Below, piece after piece: positions 1 through 9,120 of a stretch of 31,854 nucleotides of DNA. Source of the DNA: Entrophospora sp. SA101 (Eukaryota > Glomeromycota > Glomeromycetes > Entrophosporales > Entrophosporaceae); NCBI GenBank assembly GCA_958430865.1, contig CAUDNR010002624.1:1-31854 (forward strand). The letters run 5' to 3'. A model generated the notes under the pieces. It was not told the origin of the DNA, searched no databases, and saw nothing but the letters and a program-made list of their open reading frames with translations. Within the stretch, counting starts at the first letter, position 1. Each line of letters begins with the position of its first letter. The position numbers and the translations under genes are program-made.

Positions 1-1
1 C

Positions 2-70
2 TCTTGTGATAAATATTTTGTAGATTCTAAACAAATTGATTTAGCTATACCAGATGACTTATTTGAATAA
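2..70 (+). CDS. 3' end of an unidentified protein-coding gene (partial)
   Basis: An open frame enters from the left edge and closes with TAA at 68-70. It encodes about 22 residues ending in IPDDLFE, a mixed, non-repetitive composition unlike the AT-rich noise that follows, so it reads as the C-terminus of a gene lying mostly outside the window. No domain can be assigned from so short a piece. The sequence after the stop becomes extremely AT-rich, as expected of a 3' flank. It could be a chance frame. Confidence 0.35.
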   Translation, partial: SCDKYFVDSKQIDLAIPDDLFE

Positions 71-514
71 GTTAAATTCTGTCACTTATTATGTATTATT
101 TATTTATTTATTTTTATTTATCTGGCTACTATAGTTTAAATGTCTTGAGTAATGATATTATATAATAACTTCTTTGTGTTTTTTTTTTCATTTTGAAATT
201 CAGATGTCAAATATGCACATTAAATAAAAAATAATAATTTTTGACAAAAAAATAAATGTATTTTTAATAATCATTGTTATCATACATACATAATTGCAGT
301 ATTGTTTGCAGTATTGTTTGTCTCTTACTTTTTCAATTCAATGGTTTCATTTCTTTATAGTATTGACAAATTGAAGTGATTTACTTATCAATATATCATA
401 TAATTTATATAATATATAAATAATTTATTAATATTAAAAACCTTAAAATTTAATACATGTATATATCTGAATAATTTAAATATAATAAAAATTTATCAAA
501 TAAAAAAAAGCCCA
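71..514. other. AT-rich intergenic stretch, no gene seen
   Basis: Very AT-rich sequence with short homopolymers and ATTTATTTA runs. No open frame of sensible composition, no RNA gene and no terminal repeats were found. It probably includes the 3' UTR of the gene ending at 70. Confidence 0.5.
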
Positions 515-1015
515 CATCATTCATTTATCATTTGAATTGACATCATTCCATTTATTATTCGAATTAATTGTATCATTCATTTATTATTCAAATTGTATCA
601 TTCATTTATCATTCAAATTATCATCATTCATTTATTATTTGAATTGACATCATTTGTTTATTATTTGAATTGACATCATTTGTTTATCATTTGAATTGAC
701 ATCATTTGTTTTGCTTGAATTATTCATTTTATTTCATTTATTTGTTTTATTATTCAAATGGTTGTGATTTGTTTATTCGCACTATTTTTTTATTCGTTTT
801 ATTCATTTTATTCAAACTATTCATTTTATTCAAATTATTCAAATTATTCAAATCATTATTATTTGTTTATTTGTTTTTATTTAAATTATTATTTATTTTA
901 TTTGAATTATTCGTTTATTTGTCTTTTTATTTATTTTATTTGTATATGTTTTATTTGAACTATTCATTTATTTGTCTTTTTTGAATTATCAAATTATTCA
1001 TTATTCATTTTATTC
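515..1015. repeat. AT-rich minisatellite and degenerate ATTCAAAT/ATTCG tract
   Basis: From about 515 to 715 a unit of roughly 26 bp, of the form CATCATTTGTTTATYATTTG followed by AATTGA, is repeated in tandem with small changes. After 715 it degrades into 5-10 bp variants of ATTCAAATT, ATTCGTTT and TTATTTG up to about 1015. The apparent frames here translate to F/Y/L/I-only peptides and are not genes. The end of the tract (1060-1110) shares a module with 27660-27800: a GAATAAAC-like part followed by AATAGAAACCCTA. Confidence 0.75.
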
Positions 1016-1348
1016 GAACAAACTTCCAATGTAATTCAAATACTCATTCATAATGAGTAAAACAAATAATTTGAATAAACCCTTATTCAAATAGAAACCC
1101 TAATACTAATCAAGCAGTATAGTTGTGTCTAGTGATTTTATTTAGTTTGTCATATTTGGTGACTCCAATAACTCTGATTGCATGCTTGCAATATTTATTA
1201 CAGTTTTATGACTTTAGAGTGTTTGCTGAATTGTTGTAGTTCAGGTAAAATTTAATTTTTTAAATATATTTTATTAATTAATATATTTTTTGTGATACAT
1301 ATTTGTGGCTGAAAAAAAATAAGTTCTTTTAAAAAAAAATTTTTTTTT

Positions 1349-1519
1349 GACAAATTATACAAAAACAATGAAAAGCATTTGGATGAAAATAAACATCATG
1401 ACAATACTTCCACTGATGAATATGATGAATATTCAAAGAAAAGACATGAAGTGTATGGGGAATGTCCATCATGCAATAGATATAATATTAACAAGGTTAC
1501 AACTGAGAACGCAATGTGA
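1349..1519 (+). pseudogene. Fragment resembling the N-terminal cysteine motif of an expanded kinase family
   Basis: A 56-codon frame from 1349 to a TGA at 1517-1519 reads through an acidic/lysine-rich stretch into YGECPSCNRYN. In Glomeromycotina many tyrosine-kinase-like proteins carry a similar 'YG-C-x2-C' zinc-ribbon-like motif upstream of the kinase domain; that match is from memory of the family, not a search. No kinase domain follows: the frame stops within 15 residues and the sequence then becomes repeat copy A. A broken exon or gene fragment is the simplest reading. A chance frame is possible. Confidence 0.35.
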
Positions 1520-1762
1520 GCTTTTGCTTTTTGTGTTACAAAACACACACACCATGCTATGCAAGAATAAAAATTCAATCAAGTTGGGTTTTGCATCTTC
1601 TTCGTCGCAAAGAGCAAAAAAATGACATCACTCGGGCCAAGACAATAGTCTATTTTATTAAATCCGAAACATATGAATAGGACAGCTGTCTAAACTTTTT
1701 TTTTTGTTATTTTTCATAAAGAAATTACTCTCAGGCCATTTCAGCGCACAGAACTCAACCTT

Positions 1763-3137
1763 CTACATTTGACCACATAAAATAATTGTCATTATTATTA
1801 TATATACAACATTATTACAGGAGAGACCATTGATTAATTGATCAATTAAAATCATGAATTTAAAAATAAAACATTTAATGTGGGTTTGATTCATTTTGTC
1901 AACAATCACTTCATGAACAATTGTTTCATTAACAAATGGCGAAGTTGGAAGCAACCATGTGACTAAACTTTTGAAATAGTCTAATAAATTAAATTGTACT
2001 ACTTGAAAATGTATTTAAAGGGTTGGTTTTTGACTTGGTTGAAGAATAACTCTTCTCATGACCATATCTCTCGATATAATCAAAATAACCTTAATATAAT
2101 GAATGAATGTCAATGAAATGATTGTAAACACAACAATTTTAAGATACATGATTGAACAATGTGTGAAAAATCAAACAAATTTATTTAATAAAAATAAAAT
2201 TTACAACCCAAAAAATTTTTTTTGCATGTTCTAATAAAATTTCCATTGTTGCTGCATCATCAACTGTATTTTCATTATTTTCAATAAATTGATTTTCATT
2301 TAATATTTTCATCATACTTTCTTTTAGTGTGTTGACATTTTTTTTGATTTTGACTTGAAGATAGTCCAAGATATCAACATTTAGATTGACACCTTTGTAG
2401 ACAATGATTGTAATAACATGAATACACTATATACAATTATTCAAATTAGTGTAAAGTTTTAGTAATTAAAGGATACTGATTTTTGTGCTTGATATACTGA
2501 TAGTATCAGATTGTCTCTGGACGTAAATCTATAATAATCGTCAACATTCAACATGAATGTGCTTTTTGTAAGTGCATTCTCTACATGTTTCTCATGCTCA
2601 TCTGCAACTTGCTTCTTTTTATGATCTACTGCTCTTGATGTTGCAATTGCTCCAAGACTTGTATCTACCGAGTCTAAATAGAACTTAAAAGAGTTAATTT
2701 TTCTATTATTTAATGAAACAAGAAGATAACACATGAATATCACCATTAATCTCTTCATATGGTCCATCCATTATTTGTTCATTATGTTCAAATGGCCGAG
2801 CTGCTAAATAGAGTTGGTCAAAAAACCCCTTCAAGCTTGGTTCTATTTCTTGGAGCAATCTTGATATTTCATCAAAAATCTATATAGGACTTGATGGCCC
2901 TAGTGAAATCAATCTTCACTTACCTCTTCCTCTTCCCCTTCCGCATCTGTGGTTTTACTCTCCTATGTTCTCTTTTTAAGATTTTCTACAAAATTCATAT
3001 AACAAATGTTACATAAAACAACACATTACTTTCACTAAGTTGTTGTTCTCAGTTTCTCTCCATTCATTGCCTTTCAGTTGACGAAATTTAGCTGATTTAA
3101 TGGTTTTACATTCTGTGCAATGTTTAATTTCAGACAT
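1763..3137 (-). pseudogene. Decayed multi-exon gene of a dispersed repeat family (copy A)
   Basis: Reading the minus strand, an ATG at 3137-3135 starts a short exon with a C-x2-C motif (HCTECKTIKSAKF). Introns are suggested by a GTAATG...TTTTGTAG pair and a 44-bp GTAAGT...ATATAG pair (2923-2880). The next stretch is convincingly protein-like: an FDEISRLLQEIEPSLKGFFD segment, a hydrophobic MVIFMCYLLVSLNN segment, then NVDDYYRF. Stops follow near 2459, then further conserved pieces, DYLQVKIKKN (about 2370) and FVNET--EVIVD-MNQT (about 1940). The same pieces recur in copy C (plus strand, 26450 onward) and in part in copy B (23518-24315), so this is a mobile or amplified family. It resembles a Glomeromycotina-expanded family I remember but cannot name. 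Frames are broken in every copy. Confidence 0.55.
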
Positions 3138-3362
3138 TTTTTCTTTGAGTAAATCATATTATGAAAGTTGTAGGATTCAAAGAGATTCAAATGGTATGAC
3201 AACAACAAATTGTAAAGCTTCAAATTTGTGTAATTATTTACATATGATTTATTGCAAGAATGGGCTACGTAATACCCTTGTAAAAGTATTTTAAACTGTA
3301 TAAAAAAATTGAAATCAATTGTGAAAATCCATTCCTTATATAGGACGGTCTCTCCTGTTGCT

Positions 3363-3562
3363 AAGGTTGCGGGAGAAACTCCTCCAGAAATCAATCGACA
3401 GAGTTTCGACAGGTTACACATTAATTGTTTATTAGAGTTTTGGCAGAGTTTCGCATTTGGGGTTTTCGCCAATCATCAGAGTTTCGACAGGTTACACATT
3501 AATTGTTCATTAGAGTTTTGACAGAGTTTCGACAGTCATTAAGAGGTTTCGCCCACAACCTT
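3363..3562. mobile_element. 200-bp MITE, copy 1
   Basis: A 200-bp unit starting AAGGTTGCGGGAGAAACTCC and ending in the inverted form of AAGGTTGTGGGCGAAACCTC, giving imperfect terminal inverted repeats of about 20 bp. The inside holds two direct copies of a roughly 55-bp block built on CAGAGTTTCGACAGGTTACA, and about six GAGTTTCG motifs in all. A second copy of exactly 200 bp lies inverted at 15801-16000 and differs at only three positions. No clear target duplication is visible around copy 1. There is no coding capacity, so movement would need a transposase encoded elsewhere. Copy 1 ends 24 bp before the ATG of the ORF at 3587. Confidence 0.85.
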
Positions 3563-3586
3563 AAAGTGGAGAGAAGATCTATAAGT

Positions 3587-3814
3587 ATGTCAATGAATGA
3601 ATTAGATGAAGCTGAGGCCAACCAACATAGAAATTCTGTGTCTAATAGTGATAATGATAACAATAATGATAATGATGGTGATGATATTGATAGAACAATT
3701 CTTATTGAAGATGATAATAATGGAAAAAAAAACAAGGCAGAGGTAGAGAGAGGTAGAGGTAAAAGGAAAACAAGATTATTTATTTGTTTAGAAACTATTT
3801 TTGTATATATTTAA
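3587..3814 (+). pseudogene. Truncated ORF with acidic N-terminus and start of a BED-finger-like motif
   Basis: ATG at 3587 opens a 75-codon frame. The N-terminus is acidic and polar (about residues 3-45, rich in N, D and E), followed by a basic segment GRGKRKTRLFIC. In hAT-type transposases and related proteins a BED zinc finger often begins with a similar 'RKTRSFVW' segment; that comparison is from memory. The frame then runs into AT-rich sequence and stops at 3812-3814 before any zinc ligands appear, so it is either the first exon of a gene whose rest is lost or a relic. The MITE at 3363-3562 lies immediately upstream. Confidence 0.4.
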
Positions 3815-4826
3815 TATTAATAATGATTTTATAAAGCGATATAGCAACAAAGTATATTTTATTATTACATTAATTCTCTATTCTTTTTATTAAACGGTGT
3901 TTTTATTTTTGAATATTAAAACAAAATTTGTTTATTGCTTTATAGAGGTGAGTGACATTTTTGTCAATTTCCATTTTTTCAAATTAAGCAAAAAACTTGA
4001 TAAATGGTTGGAATGGTTGGTGACAAATAGAAAAATAAATTGGGCGGATCAGATTGAATCAGCAAATGATTCTGAGCATTAACTTGATATTAATGTAGGT
4101 TTATCAAGTCATAAATGCTTATTATGTTAGAAATTTTATTGAAGAACATCTTGAAAGCAGATTGATGTTGGAGTTCTTTTATTAATTGGTAAATGATTTA
4201 TCCTTTTGACATTGTAAATGGATTTTACCATAATAATACGAAATAAACATGTGTATGGAATTCCCTGGCAATTTTTATAAATTGTAATAGGCACTCATTC
4301 ATATATAAATAAACTCCATATTTTATTCCTTTCTCGAATTTTTAAGGAAATAAATTATTTAAATTTCTTAGGTAATTAACAATTTGGTTGCAATAATGTC
4401 TTACACAAATGGAATGATCATATATATAAATAGTTGGTTAATAAAAGAAATCCAGTAAAATACTTGGCAAATAGTAATATATATTTCACTTTTAGAAGCA
4501 CATTGATTCTGAATGTTTTTGAATGTTTCTCAGAAAGCGGAGAAAACAAGAAGATGGAGTGCTAGCAGTTGATCATGATGTTTGTCCACTATAGGTAAAG
4601 AAAAAATTTTCCTTGAAAGATGCTTTAAACAAATTAATGGATTGGAAGAGCATATTTCTAGATCGTGTTCTATTTCAAACTGCACTTAAAAAACCGGATC
4701 AGAACCATTTTCCCAAAGTTAAAAGTAACAGTTTTATTGGTGTTAAGTAAAATCAGTTATAGTGAGTACTGCAGAAAAATATAGCTAACTAGATGATTAT
4801 AAATAATTCTTGTTTTTATTTTTTTG
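3815..4826. other. Gene-poor stretch with short coding-like scraps
   Basis: Mostly AT-rich. One scrap at about 3985-4082 (plus) reads LDKWLEWLVTNRKINW and ends with TAA; another at 4525-4740 contains exon-like, less AT-rich sequence. Neither has a start, clear splice sites or a recognisable domain. These may be remains of the gene fragment at 3587 or of old transposons. Confidence 0.4.
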
Positions 4827-4828
4827 TA

Positions 4829-5018
4829 CAGTTGACTCTGGCTATACCGAACCTGGCTATACCGAACTCTGGATATAGTGAATCAAATCTCCAGAACCGA
4901 ATTTTTATTAATTAATAAATCTGTTTATAACGAACTTTATTAATAAATCTGTTTATAACGAATCCGAACTCACCTTTTTGAAGTTTCATATTTAATTTGC
5001 TCTTCCTATAACGAATTT
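4829..5018 (+). repeat. Left terminal inverted repeat and subterminal iterons of the pogo element
   Basis: The motif CTGGCTATACCGAAC occurs at 4838-4852 and directly abutting at 4853-4867. A degenerate copy follows (TCTGGATATAGTGAA), then CTGTTTATAACGAAC at 4921 and CTGTTTATAACGAAT at 4949, and a weaker CCTATAACGAATTT at 5005. All point the same way. Such reiterated subterminal motifs commonly serve as transposase binding sites; that role here is inferred. Confidence 0.75.
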
Positions 5019-5392
5019 TCACGTGAACACATGTAATATCATGTGTAACATAATGCAAAATTTCGTTTTTGATTAAACATTTTAAGATATCAAAAAAAAC
5101 GTAATCTTTGCCACTCAGTACAAAATCATTCAATCAAACTATTGTCAAATTAATTACATATTATTAATTATTATTAAATATTTAGTATTAGTATTAATAA
5201 TATTACGTCATGACTTTTTGTAAAAAAAAAATAATTCGTGTGATTAGTAATGTTGATATTTTATTATAAATACCCTCAATTTCCAGTTGATTTGGTAGCA
5301 ATACATAAATTATATTTCATAATTCTTTATACCTTTGTTTCTTTTATTTGTTTTATTTCTATTCATTTGTTTCTTTTATTTTAATAAATAAA

Positions 5393-6955
5393 ATGTCAAC
5401 TCGAAAAAGAACAAGTCTTTCTGCTGCCCAAAAACGTGAACTTTGTGAGGCGAAAAAAAATAATCCAAGTTTAAGCAACGTAGAACTTGCCAGACAATAC
5501 AATATTGGGAAAGCAACAGTGACTGATATCTTAAGTGAGAAAGAACGTTGGCTTGCTATTACAATTGAACAAGATAATTTGAAAAAATTTCGTGGACCTA
5601 AGTGGCCACTACTTGAAAGAGCTCTTAATATTTGGGTTGATAATGCACTTAATGCACAACAAGACATTACTGGCAATATTTTAAAAGAGAAAGCAAACCA
5701 TTTTGCAACCCAATTTTCAATCAATGATTTTAATTCATCAGATGGGTGGTTGACAGGCTTTAAAAATCGTCATGGACTTCGTCAATTCAGAAAGCAAGGT
5801 GAATCTGCAAGTGCACCATCTGTTGAACAATTAGAAAACGAACGGATTTCATTGCAGACACTTCTTGGTGCTTATAGTCCTGAAAATATTTGGAATGGTG
5901 ATGAAACTGGCCTCTTTTGGAAGATGGAACCTTCACGTGTTTTGGCTCATGCTAAACTATCAGGTCACAAAAAAGATAAATCTCGAGTTTCAATTTTTTT
6001 TGCTGCAAATTCTCTGGGAACAGAGAAGATGAAGCTTAGTTTCATTCACAAACATCGGAGACCTCGAGCAATGAAAAAATTAAATTACAATAACTTGCCT
6101 GTTTATTACTATTGGAATAAAACAGCTTGGATGCAAGTTAGCATTTTTAACGAAATTCTCCTTACACTTAACAACAATATGAAAAAACAAAATAGAAATA
6201 TTCTATTGCTAATTGACAATGCACCAGTGCATATTATTCTTGAAGAAATTGCAGAAAAATTGGATAATGTAAAGGTTGAATTTCTTCCACCAAATACTAC
6301 AACTTTTCTTCAACCTTGTGACGCTGGGATCATCCATTCCTTTAAATGTAAATATAGAGCTCTATTTGTTCAAAATCGAATTAAAGCATATGACGACTTT
6401 CAAGATGGTACTACAGATAAACTTGCTGATTATACTGTATATAATGCTTTAATAAATGCAGCAGAAGCATGGTCTAATGTATCACAACAAACAATACATA
6501 ATTGCTGGTTAAAAACTGGCATTCTTCCAGAAAGAACAATCACTGAACCTTTCAGTATTAATGACGAGGATGAGGAGAAAGATTTGGAAATGCTTCTTGA
6601 AAAGTTACCAAATAGTAACAATCTTTCAGCAAATGAATACATTCATGTTGAGGATGAGAATGTTTGGACAGACCTCACTGATGAGGATATAATAGAAATG
6701 GTAAACCAGGAGGAACAGAGTAGCGAAGAGGAAGTTGAATCAATGGAAGAAATCGAGATAATAAGTAATAAAGTAGCTAAAGAGTCAGTAGATACTGTTT
6801 TAAAGTATTTGTATCAGCAAGGACCAGAATTTGGTGAGGTTGGTGAAGAAGTAAAGATTTTGAGAGGATTAAATAGACGGATTGGGTTAGTTATTCAAAA
6901 AAATCTTAAACAAACTGACTTAAATCACTATTTTGAGGATAAAATGATTGAGTAG
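5393..6955 (+). CDS. Pogo/Tigger-family DDD transposase
   Basis: A 520-residue protein that would cut and paste the surrounding element. The start at 5393 (MSTRKRTS) is preferred to the in-frame TTG at 5348, because the codons before it give only a hydrophobic, F/Y-rich leader. Residues about 5-55 form a psq-type helix-turn-helix (ELCEAKKNNPSLSNVELARQ, then YNIGKATVTDIL). About 65-130 is a CENP-B/Tc5-like second DNA-binding domain. The DDE_1-type catalytic core follows, with D170 (NGDETGLF), D275 (LLLIDNAPVH) and D310 (FLPPNTTTFLQPCDAGII), a 34-residue gap between the last two acids. The C-terminal ~120 residues are acidic. Length and order match pogo/Tigger/jerky relatives. No stop or frameshift is seen. 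It lacks introns and is flanked only by its element's ends. Confidence 0.93.
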   Translation: MSTRKRTSLSAAQKRELCEAKKNNPSLSNVELARQYNIGKATVTDILSEKERWLAITIEQDNLKKFRGPKWPLLERALNIWVDNALNAQQDITGNILKEKANHFATQFSINDFNSSDGWLTGFKNRHGLRQFRKQGESASAPSVEQLENERISLQTLLGAYSPENIWNGDETGLFWKMEPSRVLAHAKLSGHKKDKSRVSIFFAANSLGTEKMKLSFIHKHRRPRAMKKLNYNNLPVYYYWNKTAWMQVSIFNEILLTLNNNMKKQNRNILLLIDNAPVHIILEEIAEKLDNVKVEFLPPNTTTFLQPCDAGIIHSFKCKYRALFVQNRIKAYDDFQDGTTDKLADYTVYNALINAAEAWSNVSQQTIHNCWLKTGILPERTITEPFSINDEDEEKDLEMLLEKLPNSNNLSANEYIHVEDENVWTDLTDEDIIEMVNQEEQSSEEEVESMEEIEIISNKVAKESVDTVLKYLYQQGPEFGEVGEEVKILRGLNRRIGLVIQKNLKQTDLNHYFEDKMIE

Positions 6956-7264
6956 CTTTGGCAGTTTATTTTTATTTGAATATAATATTGTGTTTGGGTT
7001 CAAATATTCATATACTATCAATCTTCTGGATAGATTGATAGTATTTTTATTTATATTTATATCTACATTTATTTATATTTAATAGTTATATTTATATCTA
7101 CATTTTATTTATATTTGATAGTAAAGTCTGTTTGTAAAAGAATGTTTTATAACTTCATATTTAAAAATAATTCTTATAAATAAGCTTTCTGATCAATAAA
7201 TATAATAAACGGCTATTGAATTAAATTATTTATTATATATGTTACCATCACGTGACACATCTAG

Positions 7265-7339
7265 CTGGCTATAACGAACTCTGGCTATAACGAACAAAAA
7301 TTCTCAGAACAGGGGGTTCGGTATAAACAGAGTCAACTG
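7265..7339 (+). repeat. Right-end iterons and terminal inverted repeat of the pogo element
   Basis: Two direct copies of CTGGCTATAACGAAC at 7265-7279 and 7281-7295 lie in the same orientation as the left-end motifs, followed by one inverted copy GTTCGGTATAAACAG at 7316-7330 inside the terminal repeat that ends at 7339. The right end is therefore not a mirror of the left: only the outermost motif is inverted. Confidence 0.75.
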
Positions 7340-7341
7340 TA

Positions 7342-8014
7342 CTATTATATGATATACCAATATATAATTATCAAAATAAGCACTGCTCCCCAACAATTAT
7401 AATAGTTATTGTCGATTGTTTCATTTAATCTTTTATTTTTGATATAATGGGACTGGTTTCTTAAATTTGCTAAATAAAGTTAATATCAAAAACCTCTATT
7501 TCAGTTTTTTTAAACATTTTGTTTTTAAGTAATATTTTAAAATTTCTAATGAAGAAAGTTTATCACACACAAAGAAAGATTTTTAAATAGTAAAATAACA
7601 TATTCTATGAATTCACACTATTTATTTATTGCGAACCACTATTTAATAGGAGATTTTAATTGGCTAAGAAATTTTGCGTTTCAACAAGGATGGTGGTAGC
7701 AATAAATCCAATATTGATTTTTCTATATAATGGTGCATATTTGGAGATAATAACCAAACAAACACTTGCTTTACTGCATGTAAAATTTTTAATTGCACAC
7801 CTGGTATAGATTTATTTTTTAATATTTGGAGAAATAGCAAAAATTTACTTATTTCCTTATATAGAATATTCATTTTTGAAGGCAACGCAGATTTATTTTT
7901 AATACTATAAATTTTTTTTAAAAAAATGGAAACATCATAACTATTTAAAATCATTAAATTTATTAATAATAATTTTCAATTTATTATTATTAGATAGTTT
8001 CAATTTATTATTAT
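7342..8014. other. AT-rich spacer with one doubtful ORF
   Basis: Between the pogo element and the kelch pseudogene. A minus-strand frame of 96 codons at 7954-7664 has fairly protein-like composition (its C-terminal part reads LLSPNMHHYIEKSILDLLLP) but no recognisable domain, start context or partner exons; it may be a gene scrap. At about 7974-8026 a 24-bp unit, TTTCAATTTATTATTATTAG plus ATAG, is repeated twice with a partial third copy. Confidence 0.4.
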
Positions 8015-8828
8015 TAGATAGCATTAGATATTAATATATGTCGTCATAGTTCAATAGTGTTAAATGATAAACTCTATTATTTTGGAGGATATTCTGGGAA
8101 TTCAGAACCTATAAACCAAATAATTTACCTAGATTTATCCACATCATTTTCACTTAAGCAAACATTACCAATAAAATCAATGGTTCCAAAATCAGCAATA
8201 CCTTCATTTAACTTGCATCATTAGCACTAGGAGGAGTTAATAATAACACACTTTTTGTTATAGTTGGACATAGAGATGCAGCTCATGATTCTATAGTTTA
8301 TTCAGTAAATACAAATTCATTTGATACATGGACTTCAGAAACCCTAAATGGACAATTACAATTAAATCATGTTGGTGTAATGAGATATACACAAGATAAT
8401 AATGGAAACACATATATATTCACTCATACTGATCAATATATATATAAATTCAATTCCAAAAGTTTGATATTTACAACCTTAACACCAAGTAATAGTCCAT
8501 CTTCAACAAGCATATTTAATTTCAGTTGTTATGTGTTGAATGATGAAAATATACTTTACCTTGATCTTGTTACAACTAAAGTAATATTATAATTTATTCT
8601 TTTATTATTAAATTAAAATAAAAGGAATGAAAATGTTATATTTTCTGATAATACATATTATATTTAGATATACTTGTATAATATTAATCAAAATTCATGG
8701 TCTAAAATTGTAAGTTATATAATATCAGTAATAATATTTTCAACTGAAAGATATTAATAAATATTTGTTATATTAGACAACAGTTGGTGATGTACCTTCT
8801 ACACGAAGTGGTTATTCTTCAGTATTAA
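8015..8828 (+). pseudogene. Kelch-repeat protein, frameshifted and truncated
   Basis: The frame from 8042 reads HSSIVLNDKLYYFGGYSGN, a kelch blade with its double glycine, then LDLSTSFSL. It hits a TAG at 8222-8224; a second frame taking over at 8215 continues the protein (ASLALGGVNNNTLFVIVGH, later DTWTSETLNGQLQ, FNFSCYVLNDENILYL), so a small indel near 8200-8215 breaks the gene. Two phase-0 introns with GT-AG ends are visible at 8581-8667 and 8710-8776, and a third donor (GTAAAT) at 8829. The exon before it ends PSTRSGYSSVL, a typical start of the next kelch blade. No continuation was found on the far side of the LINE whose tail begins at 8834. Kelch propellers of this style form large families in Glomeromycotina. 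The upstream part is missing or degraded. Confidence 0.8.
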
Positions 8829-8833
8829 GTAAA

Positions 8834-8898
8834 TTTATTTTTTTTTTTATTTTATTTTTTTTTTTTTTTTTTGCAAAAGATTGTTAGTTTTATTTATT
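8834..8898 (-). terminator. LINE 3' end: polyadenylation signals and oligo(A) tail
   Basis: On the minus strand two overlapping AATAAA hexamers (8898-8893 and 8894-8889) lie about 17 nt before an A-rich tail (8872-8834) interrupted by single T residues. This fixes the 3' end and the transcription direction of the LINE. The tail begins 5 bp downstream of the kelch splice donor at 8829. Confidence 0.8.
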
Positions 8899-9120
8899 AA
8901 GAATTAATTTTTATACATATTTTAAATACATATATAATTCCCTCATGTTATGAAAACTTTACCCACATGTATATACATCGTGACCAATCTTTGCCCCACC
9001 TTTTAAATTTAATTTTATTATATATTATTAAATAAAAATTGCACATTCGTGCTTTATTAGTAGGTGAGTAACTACTTTAAGTTGAGGATTGTTAAACATA
9101 CATATTTGTATGTATGTTTG

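Larger units (their letters stand above)
4829..7339 (+). mobile_element. Complete pogo/Tigger-type DNA transposon
   Basis: A 2511-bp element bounded by TA dinucleotides (4827-4828 and 7340-7341), the target duplication expected of the Tc1/mariner/pogo superfamily. The left end reads CAGTTGACTCTGGCTATACC and the right end, inverted, CAGTTGACTCTGTTTATACC, so the terminal repeats match over about 25 bp with two differences. The single gene inside encodes an uninterrupted transposase with all three acidic catalytic residues. Intact ends, a TA duplication and an open frame together suggest a recent insertion, potentially still mobile. Confidence 0.93.

Noticed and set aside
706..984. Open frames of 66-92 codons in the minisatellite
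   Set aside because: They translate to F/Y/L/I/C-only strings produced by TTATTTG-type repeats and have no gene-like composition.
1080..1105. AAACCCTAA, resembling a telomeric repeat unit
   Set aside because: It occurs once and is not in tandem; it is part of the AATAGAAACCCTA module of a dispersed repeat.
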